Origin: Paenibacillus polymyxa
GTDB lineage: Bacteria; Bacillota; Bacilli; Paenibacillales; Paenibacillaceae
Assembly: GCF_015710975.1 (NCBI RefSeq)
Contig: NZ_CP049783.1
Span: forward strand, 1,178,501-1,242,500
Length of the DNA stretch: 64,000 bases
Reading direction: 5' to 3'
Shown here piece by piece: positions 19,029 through 27,660 of this stretch. Positions within the stretch are counted from its first letter, which is position 1, and every line of letters starts with the position of its first letter. Both the position numbers and the translations under genes were made by a program. Under the pieces are notes generated by a model, which saw nothing but the letters and a program-made list of their open reading frames with translations, did no database searches and was not told the origin of the DNA.

Positions 19029-20243
19029 ATGTTAAATAAATTTGAAGAGTTATCATCACCCAAAGCGAAAAACTTAAAACTGTTATATAGCTTAGTTCGT
19101 AAATTAGGTCCTGTAACCATTAACACGTTAGCTGAACACACTGGTTTTAAGCATGTAACATGTGGGCGTTTACTTGACGAACTTGTTGCAGAAGATCTTA
19201 TCTATGATAGTGGGATTGGAAAATCAAGTGGTGGACGTAAACCTCTGGCCTATGTGATCAAACCGGATGCTTACAACTTGATTGGGGTTGAGATTACAAG
19301 CTTATACACAACTGTCTTGCTGCTTGATTTAAAGCTAAATATTATAGGCGTCAAAAAATTAAAGATGACCACCGAATGTACTGGAGAGTACACATTAAAT
19401 TATGTAGCAAAGTGCGTTGAGGATTTACTGGCTGAGCATAACGTTCCTAGGGAGAAATTGTTGGGCATCGGCATTGGGGTTCTCGATTCGTTTGATCCGG
19501 CAATGGGAGTCATTTCACATCCCCAACTTTTTCCTGCAGGTGGATGGGATATAAATATAATTGAATATTTAAAACATAAAACCAACACTCCTGTATTTCT
19601 GGAGAATGGGACCAACTTGGCTGCGCTAGCTGAATATCGTATGAACTTTTGGAAAGAAACAGATAATTTAGTCTTTGTATCCAGTGATATTGGAATTCGA
19701 TGCGGTACTATTTTTCAAGGCAGATTGGTTAGCAGAAAAAGAGATATGGATGATACCTTTGGGCACATCATCATTGATATTCATGGTCGACGTTGTTCTT
19801 GTGGCTCATATGGGTGTCTCCAAGCATACAGTAGTTTGCCTGCTATTCGTGACGAAATGGTTAGGCTCATGAAGCGTGGCAAGCCTTCAATGCTTACGAC
19901 CGAAGTTAACGATTTCGAAGAGATCAATTTACACCACATTTTATATGCTTTAGAGCAAAACGATGCGCTCTGTTTAGAAGTTGTTGAGGATGCAGCTTAT
20001 TATTTTGGTGTGGGTCTCAGTAATCTGATTTTTCTGTTACGTCCTGAGATCGTGATTTTCGGAGGAACTCTAGTACCAAAACCGCGTTTTTTTGAGGTAG
20101 CAGCTAAAACAGCACAAGATCGACTAAAATTTTATCCTGATAGTCATGTCCAAATCATTAAGTCCACTGAAGCCTACAATATTGTGGCTCAAGGAGCTGG
20201 TTGTATGGTGTTGGATTATTTCACTGAAGAGGTACCTGTTTAG
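19029..20243 (+). CDS. ROK-family transcriptional regulator of the nucleoside cluster
   Basis: 404 residues. N-terminal winged helix (VTINTLAEHTGFKHVTCGRLLDEL), then a ROK sugar-binding fold with the zinc motif CSCGSYGCLQ. Two positions differ from ROK kinases: the expected ENDxN reads ENGTN, and GCLE reads GCLQ, so it should not be a sugar kinase. AAGGGGAAG precedes the ATG. Divergent from punA with 365 bases between, it most likely senses a pentose or phosphopentose and represses the salvage genes. Its 3' end is duplicated at 9172. Confidence 0.88.
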   Translation: MLNKFEELSSPKAKNLKLLYSLVRKLGPVTINTLAEHTGFKHVTCGRLLDELVAEDLIYDSGIGKSSGGRKPLAYVIKPDAYNLIGVEITSLYTTVLLLDLKLNIIGVKKLKMTTECTGEYTLNYVAKCVEDLLAEHNVPREKLLGIGIGVLDSFDPAMGVISHPQLFPAGGWDINIIEYLKHKTNTPVFLENGTNLAALAEYRMNFWKETDNLVFVSSDIGIRCGTIFQGRLVSRKRDMDDTFGHIIIDIHGRRCSCGSYGCLQAYSSLPAIRDEMVRLMKRGKPSMLTTEVNDFEEINLHHILYALEQNDALCLEVVEDAAYYFGVGLSNLIFLLRPEIVIFGGTLVPKPRFFEVAAKTAQDRLKFYPDSHVQIIKSTEAYNIVAQGAGCMVLDYFTEEVPV

Positions 20244-20384
20244 CATTTAGTCATCGATTCAAGTTCTTATCCACACCTGAGATGAGAACTTGAATCATTC
20301 AAAACAAAAAAAGACGAGCCAAGCGACTCATCTTTTTGAAGCGACTATTTATTTATGTACGACGGCATAGCCTTTATTCTTCAG
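19950..20384. repeat. Duplicated block, copy B (partner 9172-9405)
   Basis: Full version of the block: ROK 3' end, terminator, hairpin and the tail of a lost convergent gene. See the copy at 9172 for matched segments. The two copies lie about 10.5 kb apart in the same orientation. Confidence 0.75.
20256..20335. terminator. Two hairpins after the ROK gene
   Basis: First, GATTCAAGTTCT (20256-20267) with AGAACTTGAATC (20285-20296). Second, AAAGACGAG (20310-20318) with CTCATCTTT (20327-20335), followed by T on both strands; on the minus strand it pairs with one G-U and has seven T. They serve ROK and the convergent hydrolase gene. Confidence 0.65.
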
Positions 20385-20470
20385 TAGATGTCCAGTTGAG
20401 ATTCGAACGATTCCAGCTCCAAGATCGGTAGCTTACGCTTCAGAGCTTTCTGAATAAAGTACAGATTAAT
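20349..20470 (-). pseudogene. Remnant of a lost gene convergent with ROK
   Basis: Minus-strand frames read IQKALKRKLPILELESF and, in another frame, GHLLKNKGYAVVHK to a stop at 20349. The codon choices look protein-like but a frameshift separates them and there is no start. The last segment matches the remnant at 9370-9420. Parent family not identified. Confidence 0.4.
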
Positions 20471-20504
20471 TCCCTGCCCGTTAGTTCAATGGATTCATAT
20501 ACAA

Positions 20505-21323
20505 CTAAAATCCAAACTCTGTTACTCTTTCAAGCCACTCACGAATAAGTGACTCAAATAATAGAACCTGTTCAATTTGAAGATTATGGCCTGCTCGATC
20601 TAGAACGGCAAAGGTTGCTCTAGGATAATTGTCTAAAATTTTAAAAGCGTCTATGTAACCAACGACTGCATCTTGTCGTCCAAGAGTAAATACTGTTGGT
20701 TTATCGAATACTAATTCATCTATATTGGTGGAAAATCCATAGTTTCTTTGAATCTTGCTAAGAAAATCGTAGTCAGCGATCTTACAACCTGCCACGATCT
20801 CTTCTGAATACCTCTTCCAATTATATTCATCGAGAACGACTTGATTTGCGCTAAAATCACTTATTTGCTCTTCACTTAAGGTGCCCATAAACTCGCGATC
20901 ACGATGAACAACAAAATGCTCGGGAAGTATTCTTCTTTTGTGTTCAGGAATAATTAATGGACAAATCAGTGCAGCTCCACCAATACGATCTTTATGTCTA
21001 TTAATTATTCCTCTTGTAATATAACCACCGTATGATTCGCCTGCTATGAGATAATCTTGGTTTGGGACAAGAGTTTCAATAAAATTTATAACTGCTTCTA
21101 GCATATCATTTGAATTACATATTTGATCGTAATCCATTGTTTGTCCCATTCCAGGCAAATCAAGATAGATACGACGCCAACCGGGGATATCTTCAAATAT
21201 CGGTTCCATACACCCACTCATTAACCGATGGTCTGGTGTAAAACCATGGATCATTATAATCGGTTTGCCTGTACCAATTTCCTCGTAATATATATTGGCA
21301 TTCTTGACTTTACAATATGGCAT
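20505..21323 (-). CDS. Alpha/beta hydrolase
   Basis: 272 residues with oxyanion segment MIHGFTPDH, nucleophile elbow AGESYGGY, acid region FTLGRQDAVVG and catalytic His in DRAGHNLQIE. Likely an esterase, lactonase or peptidase-like hydrolase; substrate unknown. GGAGG precedes the ATG. It stands alone, with a shared hairpin terminator between it and ROK. Confidence 0.88.
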   Translation of the reverse strand: MPYCKVKNANIYYEEIGTGKPIIMIHGFTPDHRLMSGCMEPIFEDIPGWRRIYLDLPGMGQTMDYDQICNSNDMLEAVINFIETLVPNQDYLIAGESYGGYITRGIINRHKDRIGGAALICPLIIPEHKRRILPEHFVVHRDREFMGTLSEEQISDFSANQVVLDEYNWKRYSEEIVAGCKIADYDFLSKIQRNYGFSTNIDELVFDKPTVFTLGRQDAVVGYIDAFKILDNYPRATFAVLDRAGHNLQIEQVLLFESLIREWLERVTEFGF

Positions 21324-21515
21324 ACAGACTCCTCCAATTGATATATTTATAATGTGCTTATACTAAAGAAAAATCTACATTGCTTTATCTAGCACACCAG
21401 ATCTCCGTTTCGTTTTGATTATATACTCATACATAATATATGTAAAGAACACTTGTTCGCCATAATTGTTTCTGGGGTTAAACTAAATTGCTGTTTTATT
21501 ATTCATCACCATATA

Positions 21516-21597
21516 AAGTAGGAAGACCTTGATTCATCAGTGCTTCTGACGAATCAAGGTCCCTACTTTGTCTCAACTATAATGGTTACTCACAATG
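21516..21597. repeat. Hairpin repeat, copy 1
   Basis: AAAGTAGG and GACCTTGATTCATCAG (21525-21540) pair with CTGACGAATCAAGGTC (21546-21561) and CCTACTTT, a near-perfect stem of about 25 base pairs with a five-base loop. The flank TCTCAACTATAATGGTTACT after it is identical to the flank of copy 2 at 25400. A small palindromic repeat or mobile terminator. Confidence 0.65.
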
Positions 21598-21750
21598 TGC
21601 GGTGTCATAATTAGTGAGAAAATTATCTCTATCCAACTCATGTAAGCCATAAAAATCATAATTAATGAGAATATCCTCATTACTGTAATGGATAAGTATA
21701 CATCTACTTGTATAGGTTTCATATTATCTTTATTAGCTCAAAGACATCAA

Positions 21751-21777
21751 AAAAAGCTTGCCAGCGACAAGCTTTTT
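21751..21777. terminator. Terminator-like hairpin
   Basis: AAAAAGCTTG-CCAGCGA-CAAGCTTTTT. No intact gene ends nearby. The preceding bases TTCATATTATCTTTATTAGCTC resemble 18868-18890 upstream of the ROK gene, so this may mark another decayed copy of that region. Confidence 0.5.
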
Positions 21778-22034
21778 CAATGTTTAATTTCAACTTAAAA
21801 TAGCGACTTTCAGCGGGACAATGTTATCGTGGTTTTAGAATTGCTTTCTTGTAAAAAATATGAATTTAGAAGAATCACTTCGGGCGGGGCTTTGCCATGA
21901 CAGAGCTGCGCGAACCCAACATATAGAACATTCAAAGCAGATACAACGCCATTCCAGCCGCGACTTTGGTGCTGTTTATTTACATTTAACATTGTTACAT
22001 CACTTCTACTTGGCAATTTATACATCGTTATTTT

Positions 22035-22218
22035 CTAAAAAATGTTACAAACGCCTTCTATAAACTGCTCCTTACTCTTCGGCTGCTGCGGTGTGTACTG
22101 CGGCGAATCCGGGACCCGTATCCGAATGGGTGGAAAACTTCCAAGCTCAGACACTGCCTTGACTTACCACTCTCTGTTTTTTCTCCCATGATTGAGCTGC
22201 GAAAGTTAAGTTAGTCAT
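22035..22218 (-). pseudogene. Small gene with a frameshift, family unknown
   Basis: GGAGATGG precedes ATG 22218 on the minus strand. The frame MTNLTFAAQSWEKKQRVVSQ runs to a stop near 22148; the next frame continues with ELGSFPPIRIRVPDSPQYTP and ends at 22035. Joined by one base they give about 62 residues. Both parts have ordinary codon use while the other frames do not. Function unknown. Confidence 0.35.
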
Positions 22219-22281
22219 AAGTCCATCTCCATTTCTTTATAATAAGTTCTAAACGCCGATTTAAATTCCGTGGAACAATAA

Positions 22282-22326
22282 AAAAAACGGCCGCTGTTCG
22301 CATCGTTTGCGACAAGGCCGTTTTTT
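22282..22326 (-). terminator. Terminator of the MBL-fold hydrolase gene
   Basis: AAAAAACGGCC (22282-22292) and GGCCGTTTTTT (22316-22326) with a 23-base loop that itself pairs in part; T-run on both strands. Confidence 0.8.
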
Positions 22327-22352
22327 GTTTTTCGTACGCTAGCTTCAACTTG

Positions 22353-23375
22353 CTATTCTTGCCAAACACTCATAGGGTCCCATGGCTTGATCTGATCGCC
22401 ATATTTTCCGGCCAAAAAAGCTTTCATGTCTTCCAGCTTAGCAGGCACCTCGTTCCAAATTGGAAGGGGTGGTAACCCTCGTTTGCTTTTCAATAGGATA
22501 TCCACTGTAACATACAACCGTTCTGGCTGAATCCAATGAAGGAAGCGGGAAATATCAATTTGCTTGGTCAGGGACAAGGTATCAATTTCGTCATTGTAAT
22601 GCTTGTTAAACTCGCTAATCAGGTTCAGGAGGTAGTCTCTTTGCTCCTTCACGAAGTCCAGGCCGCAGATGGCGCCATGTCCTGGAACAACGATTTCGGG
22701 TTTAATTTCATCAATAATGCGATCAAGCACTTTAACCCAATTGAGGGTTCCCTCTTCGCTGTATGCCGTACAACCGTTAAACACGACATCGCCGGCGAAC
22801 AGCACCTTTTCTTTTGGCATCCACAGCAGCAAGTCACTGTCAGAGTGGGCCGGAGCTACGTTGTAAATCATAACTTCCATATCGCCAAGACGGATGTTGA
22901 TATCGTCCTTTATCTCAATATTCGGAAGCACCCATTCTACGCCTTCTAGGTCGAATCCTTCAAATTCCGCTGCAAAAAACCGCTCGCCCGAAGTCGATTC
23001 CGGAGAATTCTTTCCTCTTCTGATGACGCTATCCATCCAGGCGATATTTTCGGTGAGACGCTCTCTGGACGCTTCCTTGTGCATAATAATGCAAGCATCT
23101 TCAAACACTTTGTTTCCCCAGGCATGGTCACTGTTATAGTGCGAATTCACCACATATGCGGGAGAGCCGCCGTTGCTTACTTCCTTAAAAGCCTCCCGCA
23201 TTTCCCGCGCATGGAACAAATCGAAGAACGTGTCATACACCAGCCCTCCGCCCTTGTTGATGAACCCGGCATTGGCCCAACTGATGCCGCGATACGGCGA
23301 AATACCGGCAAAGACGCCATTTGCGACTTCAAAAAATTTAACGCGAGGTTTTTGGATAATACGTCCATACTTCAT
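22353..23375 (-). CDS. MBL-fold metallo-hydrolase with HxNxDH motif
   Basis: 340 residues of the metallo-beta-lactamase fold. The usual HxHxDH reads SHYNSDHAWGN, with Asn in place of the second His. Other ligands are in APAHSDSDLLLW, LFAGDVVFNG and VVPGHGAICG. ATG 23375 has AAAGGAG seven bases upstream; the longer frame to 23417 is not needed. Divergent from a fumarylacetoacetate-hydrolase-like gene with a TetR-type palindrome between, suggesting a small catabolic pair that opens a ring or hydrolyses a lactone or ester. Substrate unknown. Confidence 0.85.
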   Translation of the reverse strand: MKYGRIIQKPRVKFFEVANGVFAGISPYRGISWANAGFINKGGGLVYDTFFDLFHAREMREAFKEVSNGGSPAYVVNSHYNSDHAWGNKVFEDACIIMHKEASRERLTENIAWMDSVIRRGKNSPESTSGERFFAAEFEGFDLEGVEWVLPNIEIKDDINIRLGDMEVMIYNVAPAHSDSDLLLWMPKEKVLFAGDVVFNGCTAYSEEGTLNWVKVLDRIIDEIKPEIVVPGHGAICGLDFVKEQRDYLLNLISEFNKHYNDEIDTLSLTKQIDISRFLHWIQPERLYVTVDILLKSKRGLPPLPIWNEVPAKLEDMKAFLAGKYGDQIKPWDPMSVWQE

Positions 23376-23453
23376 GGAAATTCTCCTTTGCGTATATGTT
23401 TTTGGGGTAAAGCACACTGATTATGTCTTTAATATAGAGAATCGAAAACATAA

Positions 23454-23473
23454 ATGCAAGCAAGCACTTGCAT
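23454..23473. promoter_or_regulatory. TetR-type operator between the MBL and FAH genes
   Basis: ATGCAAG-CAAGCA-CTTGCAT dyad centred between the divergent starts. Outer bases CATAAATG and CATTTATG extend the symmetry slightly out of register. Position and form fit the TetR regulator encoded just after the FAH gene. Confidence 0.65.
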
Positions 23474-23540
23474 TCATTTATGTTATGCAATATGATAGTA
23501 ACAGAACAACATCAAACAACATGGATGGTGGCGCTGCAAC

Positions 23541-24551
23541 ATGAAGCTAGTAACCTTTCAAACCAAGACATCTCAGGAACCTTTATTTGGGCTTGTAATT
23601 AACGAGAAATTTGTCGTGTCTTTTGCCGCAATCATGAAAAAGCAGGGAACATTCGTTGACAGTCTTGAAAGTATGGACAGCTATCTTCATTATTTGCCGG
23701 CAAGTTATGATGCCGCTAAGGAATTGATGCAATATGCTGTCGAACTGTCGCATCAATTCAATGAAAATGAAGTCTGCCCGATTGCAGCGGTAAAATTGCT
23801 GCCGCCGGTTCCACATCCGGCTGCGCTTATCGATTTCGGGCTGACGCCAAGACATCTGAGAAATGCTGGCGTAAATCTGCTGCAAAGAGAATACACAGGA
23901 CCGGAAAGAGAAGAACTTAAACGAAAAATTGCTGAAAAATTCCAGCGAGATACGAATAAAGTAATTTTCAGTTATTACAAGTGTAACCATAACGCATTAA
24001 TTGGCGATGGGGATACGATACATTGGCCTTCGTACTCTTCCTACCTGGATATCGAGCCGGAGCTGGCCTTTGTTACAGGGAAGGGGAACTGCATTGCAGG
24101 TTATGTTATTTTTAACGACAGTACTGTTCGCGATGTGCAGTGGCCTGATTTCCTGGCGCTGACTGGACCGACGCGCTGCAAAGATTTTGATCGCAGCAAA
24201 GGAATTGGACCATTTCTGGCTACGCCGGATGAAATCGGCAACCCGCTGGCACTGGATGTGGATGTACGGATCGGGGAGAGACTGCATTGGAAGGGAAGCA
24301 CATCCGAGTATTCTGTACACCCTGCAAAAGTGATGGAGGAGATTCTCAAAGTTTTCACGCCGCTCCCAGGCACGATTATAGGAATGGGGACGATACCGGA
24401 TTGTTGCGCAATCGAGACCGAACAATGGCTGTTGCCCTCTGACCGAATCCAGATTACATTTGATAAATTAGGCTCGCTCACGCAATTGGTGCCTGATCAT
24501 GTCAAGATTACTGAACCAAGCCGCTGGGAAAAAAGAAGCGATTTGCCTTAA
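23541..24551 (+). CDS. Fumarylacetoacetate hydrolase-family protein
   Basis: 336 residues of the FAH fold. Metal-binding acidic residues appear in DIEPELAFVTG and in NDSTVRDVQWPDF; the lysine segment TRCKDFDRSKGIGP is typical. Members cleave or decarboxylate 1,3-diketo acids, or are isomerases. It carries an N-terminal domain of about 90 residues before PPVPHPAALIDFG. Divergent from the MBL gene and followed by tetR after 93 bases. Confidence 0.88.
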   Translation: MKLVTFQTKTSQEPLFGLVINEKFVVSFAAIMKKQGTFVDSLESMDSYLHYLPASYDAAKELMQYAVELSHQFNENEVCPIAAVKLLPPVPHPAALIDFGLTPRHLRNAGVNLLQREYTGPEREELKRKIAEKFQRDTNKVIFSYYKCNHNALIGDGDTIHWPSYSSYLDIEPELAFVTGKGNCIAGYVIFNDSTVRDVQWPDFLALTGPTRCKDFDRSKGIGPFLATPDEIGNPLALDVDVRIGERLHWKGSTSEYSVHPAKVMEEILKVFTPLPGTIIGMGTIPDCCAIETEQWLLPSDRIQITFDKLGSLTQLVPDHVKITEPSRWEKRSDLP

Positions 24552-24644
24552 ATAAACGTTTATGAAAATGATGAACCCCGACCCTGCTGCATATGCAAAA
24601 TCTTGTAGTAGAATAGGTTTAACATATGTAAAAGGAGAAATGCA

Positions 24645-25226
24645 ATGCAAACTTCAGACAGAATCATTGAAGCCGCGACACGGCTCATCAAAAAGAAGGG
24701 CTATCGGGGAGTAAGCACCAAAGCCATTGCAACGGAAGCTAAAGTCAATGAATCTACGATTTTCCGGCAATTTGGAAGCAAGCAAGGCATATTGGAAGCC
24801 ATTATTGAAAGACATTCGGATATCCCGCAATTTGAGAAGCTGTTAAAAGAGGATGCGACCGATAATCCGGAAGTAGATCTGCTGAATGTAAGTCAGCAGT
24901 ACCGTTTGTTTTTCCATAAAAATGCGGACATCATTTTGATTGGCATCCGTGACAAAGGAATGCTTCCCGAATTGGACAGAGTGCTGGCCGATCCGCCGGT
25001 GAAGCTGCACTCCTTGCTAGTTGAATATTTTGAACGCCTGCAGAAGAAAAAAGTTATAGCCAGACAGGATGAGCGTCTTGCCGCCATGACTTTCCTCTCG
25101 ATGTGCTACGGATTTCAGATGAGCGAGCTGATTCACCGGCAATATCAGTCCCAACTCGTCACCGAGGAAGAGTTCTACAAGCACAGTATCTCATTGTTTG
25201 TTAAAGGAATCTTGTCTCAGTCATAA
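24645..25226 (+). CDS. TetR/AcrR-family regulator
   Basis: 193 residues. The N-terminal helix-turn-helix is clear (GYRGVSTKAIATEAKVNESTIFRQFGSKQGIL); the rest is a helical ligand domain. AAAGGAG before ATG 24645. Likely represses the MBL/FAH divergent pair through the dyad at 23454. Confidence 0.9.
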   Translation: MQTSDRIIEAATRLIKKKGYRGVSTKAIATEAKVNESTIFRQFGSKQGILEAIIERHSDIPQFEKLLKEDATDNPEVDLLNVSQQYRLFFHKNADIILIGIRDKGMLPELDRVLADPPVKLHSLLVEYFERLQKKKVIARQDERLAAMTFLSMCYGFQMSELIHRQYQSQLVTEEEFYKHSISLFVKGILSQS

Positions 25227-25280
25227 GCTTTATTGATTTATTTAATGATAAGTCTAACTTCTCCTCTCAAACATCACCAA

Positions 25281-25425
25281 TTATTAATCATCACCATATA
25301 AAGTAGAAAAGCCTTGATCCATCGGTACTTCTGATGAATCAAGGCTCTCACTTTGTCTCAAACATATATTGAAAAAATCTCATTTATTAATACATTTGTC
25401 TCAACTATAATGGTTACTCACAATG
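25281..25425. repeat. Hairpin repeat, copy 2
   Basis: Same element as 21516: TCATCACCATATAAAGTAG, then GCCTTGAT and ATCAAGGC arms. The identical flank TCTCAACTATAATGGTTACTCA appears at 25400-25421, but a 45-base insert lies between stem and flank. It sits between convergent tetR and ABC-permease genes, where it may terminate both. Confidence 0.65.
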
Positions 25426-25445
25426 TTCTCCTACACCTAAATTTA

Positions 25446-26765
25446 TTAAATCTTGTAAGCCTTCATCGCTTTTCTTAGCTCTTTGAACGAAGGTCGTTTG
25501 CCATACATTAAGACACCCGTACGGTAGATCTTGGCGGCCAGCCAGCCAAATAATAGGATAGAAGCAACTAGAATGGCTAGTGACAGCCAAATTTCCAGCA
25601 GACTCGCCCGTTCCAACCCGATGCGTAGCAGCATGACGGTCGGAGAAAAGAACGGAATGTATCCGGCCACCTTAATGAAAATCGTATCAGGTGCGGCAAT
25701 ATTGAAGATCCCGATGTAAAAGGCTGCGAGTGACAGCACGGTAATCGGCATGATTGCCTGCCCCAACTCTTCGGTACGACTAACAATGGAGCCCACCGCG
25801 GCGAACAATACCGCGTACAGAAAGTAGCCGAGAATGTAAAATATGAGACCATAGCCGAGCACCGCAATATTCAGTTGAGACAAATCCAGCCCGGCCGAGC
25901 TAAGAATGACATTATTATGCGGCAGCATGAGGTTGGCGCACATAACAGCTGCGAAAACGGCAATTTGCAGCAGACCTACCAGGAAGATGCCAATAATCTT
26001 CCCAAACATTTGGGTCAACGGCGACACGCTTGTGATGAGAATCTCCATGATCCGTGAGCTTTTTTCCGATGTTACCTCTGCGGCGATCATATTCCCCGTC
26101 ATCATGGAAGAGGTGAAGAATAAAATCATCAATACATAGACCAAACCATAGTTAATCATGGAGGTCGCTTTTTCCTCTTTCCCCGCAGCTCCCCCTGCCT
26201 CAGACGGACTGTCTACTTCCCTGCTATCCACCAATACAGGTGCACTAATTTCACGTATTTGGTCGCTGGTCAGCGACTTGTCGCCCATAATAGCCTTGAC
26301 CTTTGCTTCCTGAAGTCCCGTTTGCACCAATGTAATGACAGCCGGAGATGGCTCTTTTTCTACAGAGACGTATTCCACTTTAGGAAACGTGTCTCCCTTG
26401 GCGGCAGGCTCCGTGAACTGCACGTAACCTTGCAGCTTTCCGTTGTTCAAGGCTTGCTGCATTGTCGGCGCTTGTACGCTGTCATAACGTACCCAGATGG
26501 CTGCCGGATTGGACTGCTCCTTGGTAAATCGCTCCAGCTGATTTGCCACTTCTGTCTGGTTCCCGGCAATCAGACCCAAGCGTTGATGTGCGGCTGCAGT
26601 TGTGTCGGAACCTCCGGCCCCTTCTCCTTTAAACAAAGAAATCAAATACGGTAGATTCATGCCCAGCGTAATGAGCAAGGCCAATACCAGTGTCGTAATG
26701 ATAAAGGATTTGGTCCTCGCCTTCTGACGAAACGTAAACCCGATCACCGTACCCAGTCTATTCAT
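25446..26765 (-). CDS. ABC transporter permease, NatB-like
   Basis: 439 residues: an N-terminal helix (TKSFIITTLVLALLITLGM), a large extracytoplasmic domain of about 150 residues, then five or six helices including MIAAEVTSEKSSRIMEILITSVSP, the signature loop of NatB/ABC-2 permeases. Partner of the ATPase at 26758, whose stop overlaps its start by eight bases. Last gene of the YtrA-type operon; exports an ion, drug or peptide not identifiable here. Confidence 0.9.
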   Translation of the reverse strand: MNRLGTVIGFTFRQKARTKSFIITTLVLALLITLGMNLPYLISLFKGEGAGGSDTTAAAHQRLGLIAGNQTEVANQLERFTKEQSNPAAIWVRYDSVQAPTMQQALNNGKLQGYVQFTEPAAKGDTFPKVEYVSVEKEPSPAVITLVQTGLQEAKVKAIMGDKSLTSDQIREISAPVLVDSREVDSPSEAGGAAGKEEKATSMINYGLVYVLMILFFTSSMMTGNMIAAEVTSEKSSRIMEILITSVSPLTQMFGKIIGIFLVGLLQIAVFAAVMCANLMLPHNNVILSSAGLDLSQLNIAVLGYGLIFYILGYFLYAVLFAAVGSIVSRTEELGQAIMPITVLSLAAFYIGIFNIAAPDTIFIKVAGYIPFFSPTVMLLRIGLERASLLEIWLSLAILVASILLFGWLAAKIYRTGVLMYGKRPSFKELRKAMKAYKI

Positions 26766-27660
26766 GGGAATCCCCCACCTCTCTTATGAAAATTTCGTTG
26801 AGCGTAGGTTCCTTGATCTCAAAATGCTCCACATCCGTTTGTCCCAACGCTGTTTGCAAAATTAACTTCGCCGCATCCGGCTGCTCAATATGCAGCATCC
26901 AGCCACGATCCATATGCTCTACACGGCGTACGCCCGGCAGCTGTTCCAGTCCGTTCACTTCACCTGTAGTGATGAGGCGAACTTTTTCACGTGGGTAACG
27001 GCCCTTAATCTCTTGCACACTTCCCTGCAATACGGTATTCGAGCGGTGCAAAATCGTAATATGTCGGCACAGTTCCTCTACATGCTCCATACGGTGGGTT
27101 GAAAATAAAATCGCAGCACCCTCATCCCGTAGTTCCTTCACCGTATCCTTGAGCAATTCGACGTTCACCGGGTCCAGCCCACTGAAGGCCTCATCCAAAA
27201 TGAGCAGCGTCGGACGATGCACAACAGCCGCAATAAAGCCCATTTTTTGCTGATTTCCCTTGGATAGCTCCTCAATCCGCTTGTCGTAATATTCCGGCAC
27301 TCCAAAGCGCTCTAGCCAGTAGCGTAGACTTTTGTCTGCCTCCTTGGCCGACATTCCCCGCAGCCTGCCCAAGTAATTAATCTGCTCGCTCACCTTCACC
27401 TTGGGGTACAGTCCACGCTCCTCGGGCAAATAGCCCATTGTCCGCTGAAGCTCCTTGCTGTAGGGCTTGCCTTCATATTGAATGCTTCCCCCGTCAGGGT
27501 AAATCAGGCCGAGCACCATGCGCATCGTTGTCGTTTTACCTGCTCCATTGCCCCCCAGCAGTCCGTAAATCTCGCCACCGTTCACATTCAGGGATATTCC
27601 GTTTACCGCCGTATGATTCCCATATTGCTTCACGACCTTTTCCAATTGCAGCATGCTCAT
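26758..27660 (-). CDS. ABC transporter ATP-binding protein, NatA-like
   Basis: 300 residues with Walker A GGNGAGKTT, Q-loop YLPEERGLYPK, signature ELSKGNQQKM, Walker B LLILDEAFSGLD and the H-loop STHRMEH. A C-terminal extension of about 80 residues is usual for NatA types. ATG 27660 overlaps the stop of the preceding ATPase gene (ATGA), indicating translational coupling. Confidence 0.92.
   Translation of the reverse strand: MSMLQLEKVVKQYGNHTAVNGISLNVNGGEIYGLLGGNGAGKTTTMRMVLGLIYPDGGSIQYEGKPYSKELQRTMGYLPEERGLYPKVKVSEQINYLGRLRGMSAKEADKSLRYWLERFGVPEYYDKRIEELSKGNQQKMGFIAAVVHRPTLLILDEAFSGLDPVNVELLKDTVKELRDEGAAILFSTHRMEHVEELCRHITILHRSNTVLQGSVQEIKGRYPREKVRLITTGEVNGLEQLPGVRRVEHMDRGWMLHIEQPDAAKLILQTALGQTDVEHFEIKEPTLNEIFIREVGDSHE

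Larger units (their letters stand above)
21324..22352. other. Kilobase gap with repeats and gene remnants
   Basis: Between the hydrolase and MBL genes I see only the hairpin repeat, one terminator-like hairpin, a frameshifted minus-strand small gene at 22035-22218 and the MBL terminator. A 71-codon minus frame at 21810-22025 follows that small gene without a ribosome site and is not supported. The area looks like decayed sequence. Confidence 0.5.

Noticed and set aside
21810..22025. 71-codon minus frame following the small frameshifted gene
   Set aside because: No ribosome site before its ATG and no recognisable sequence.
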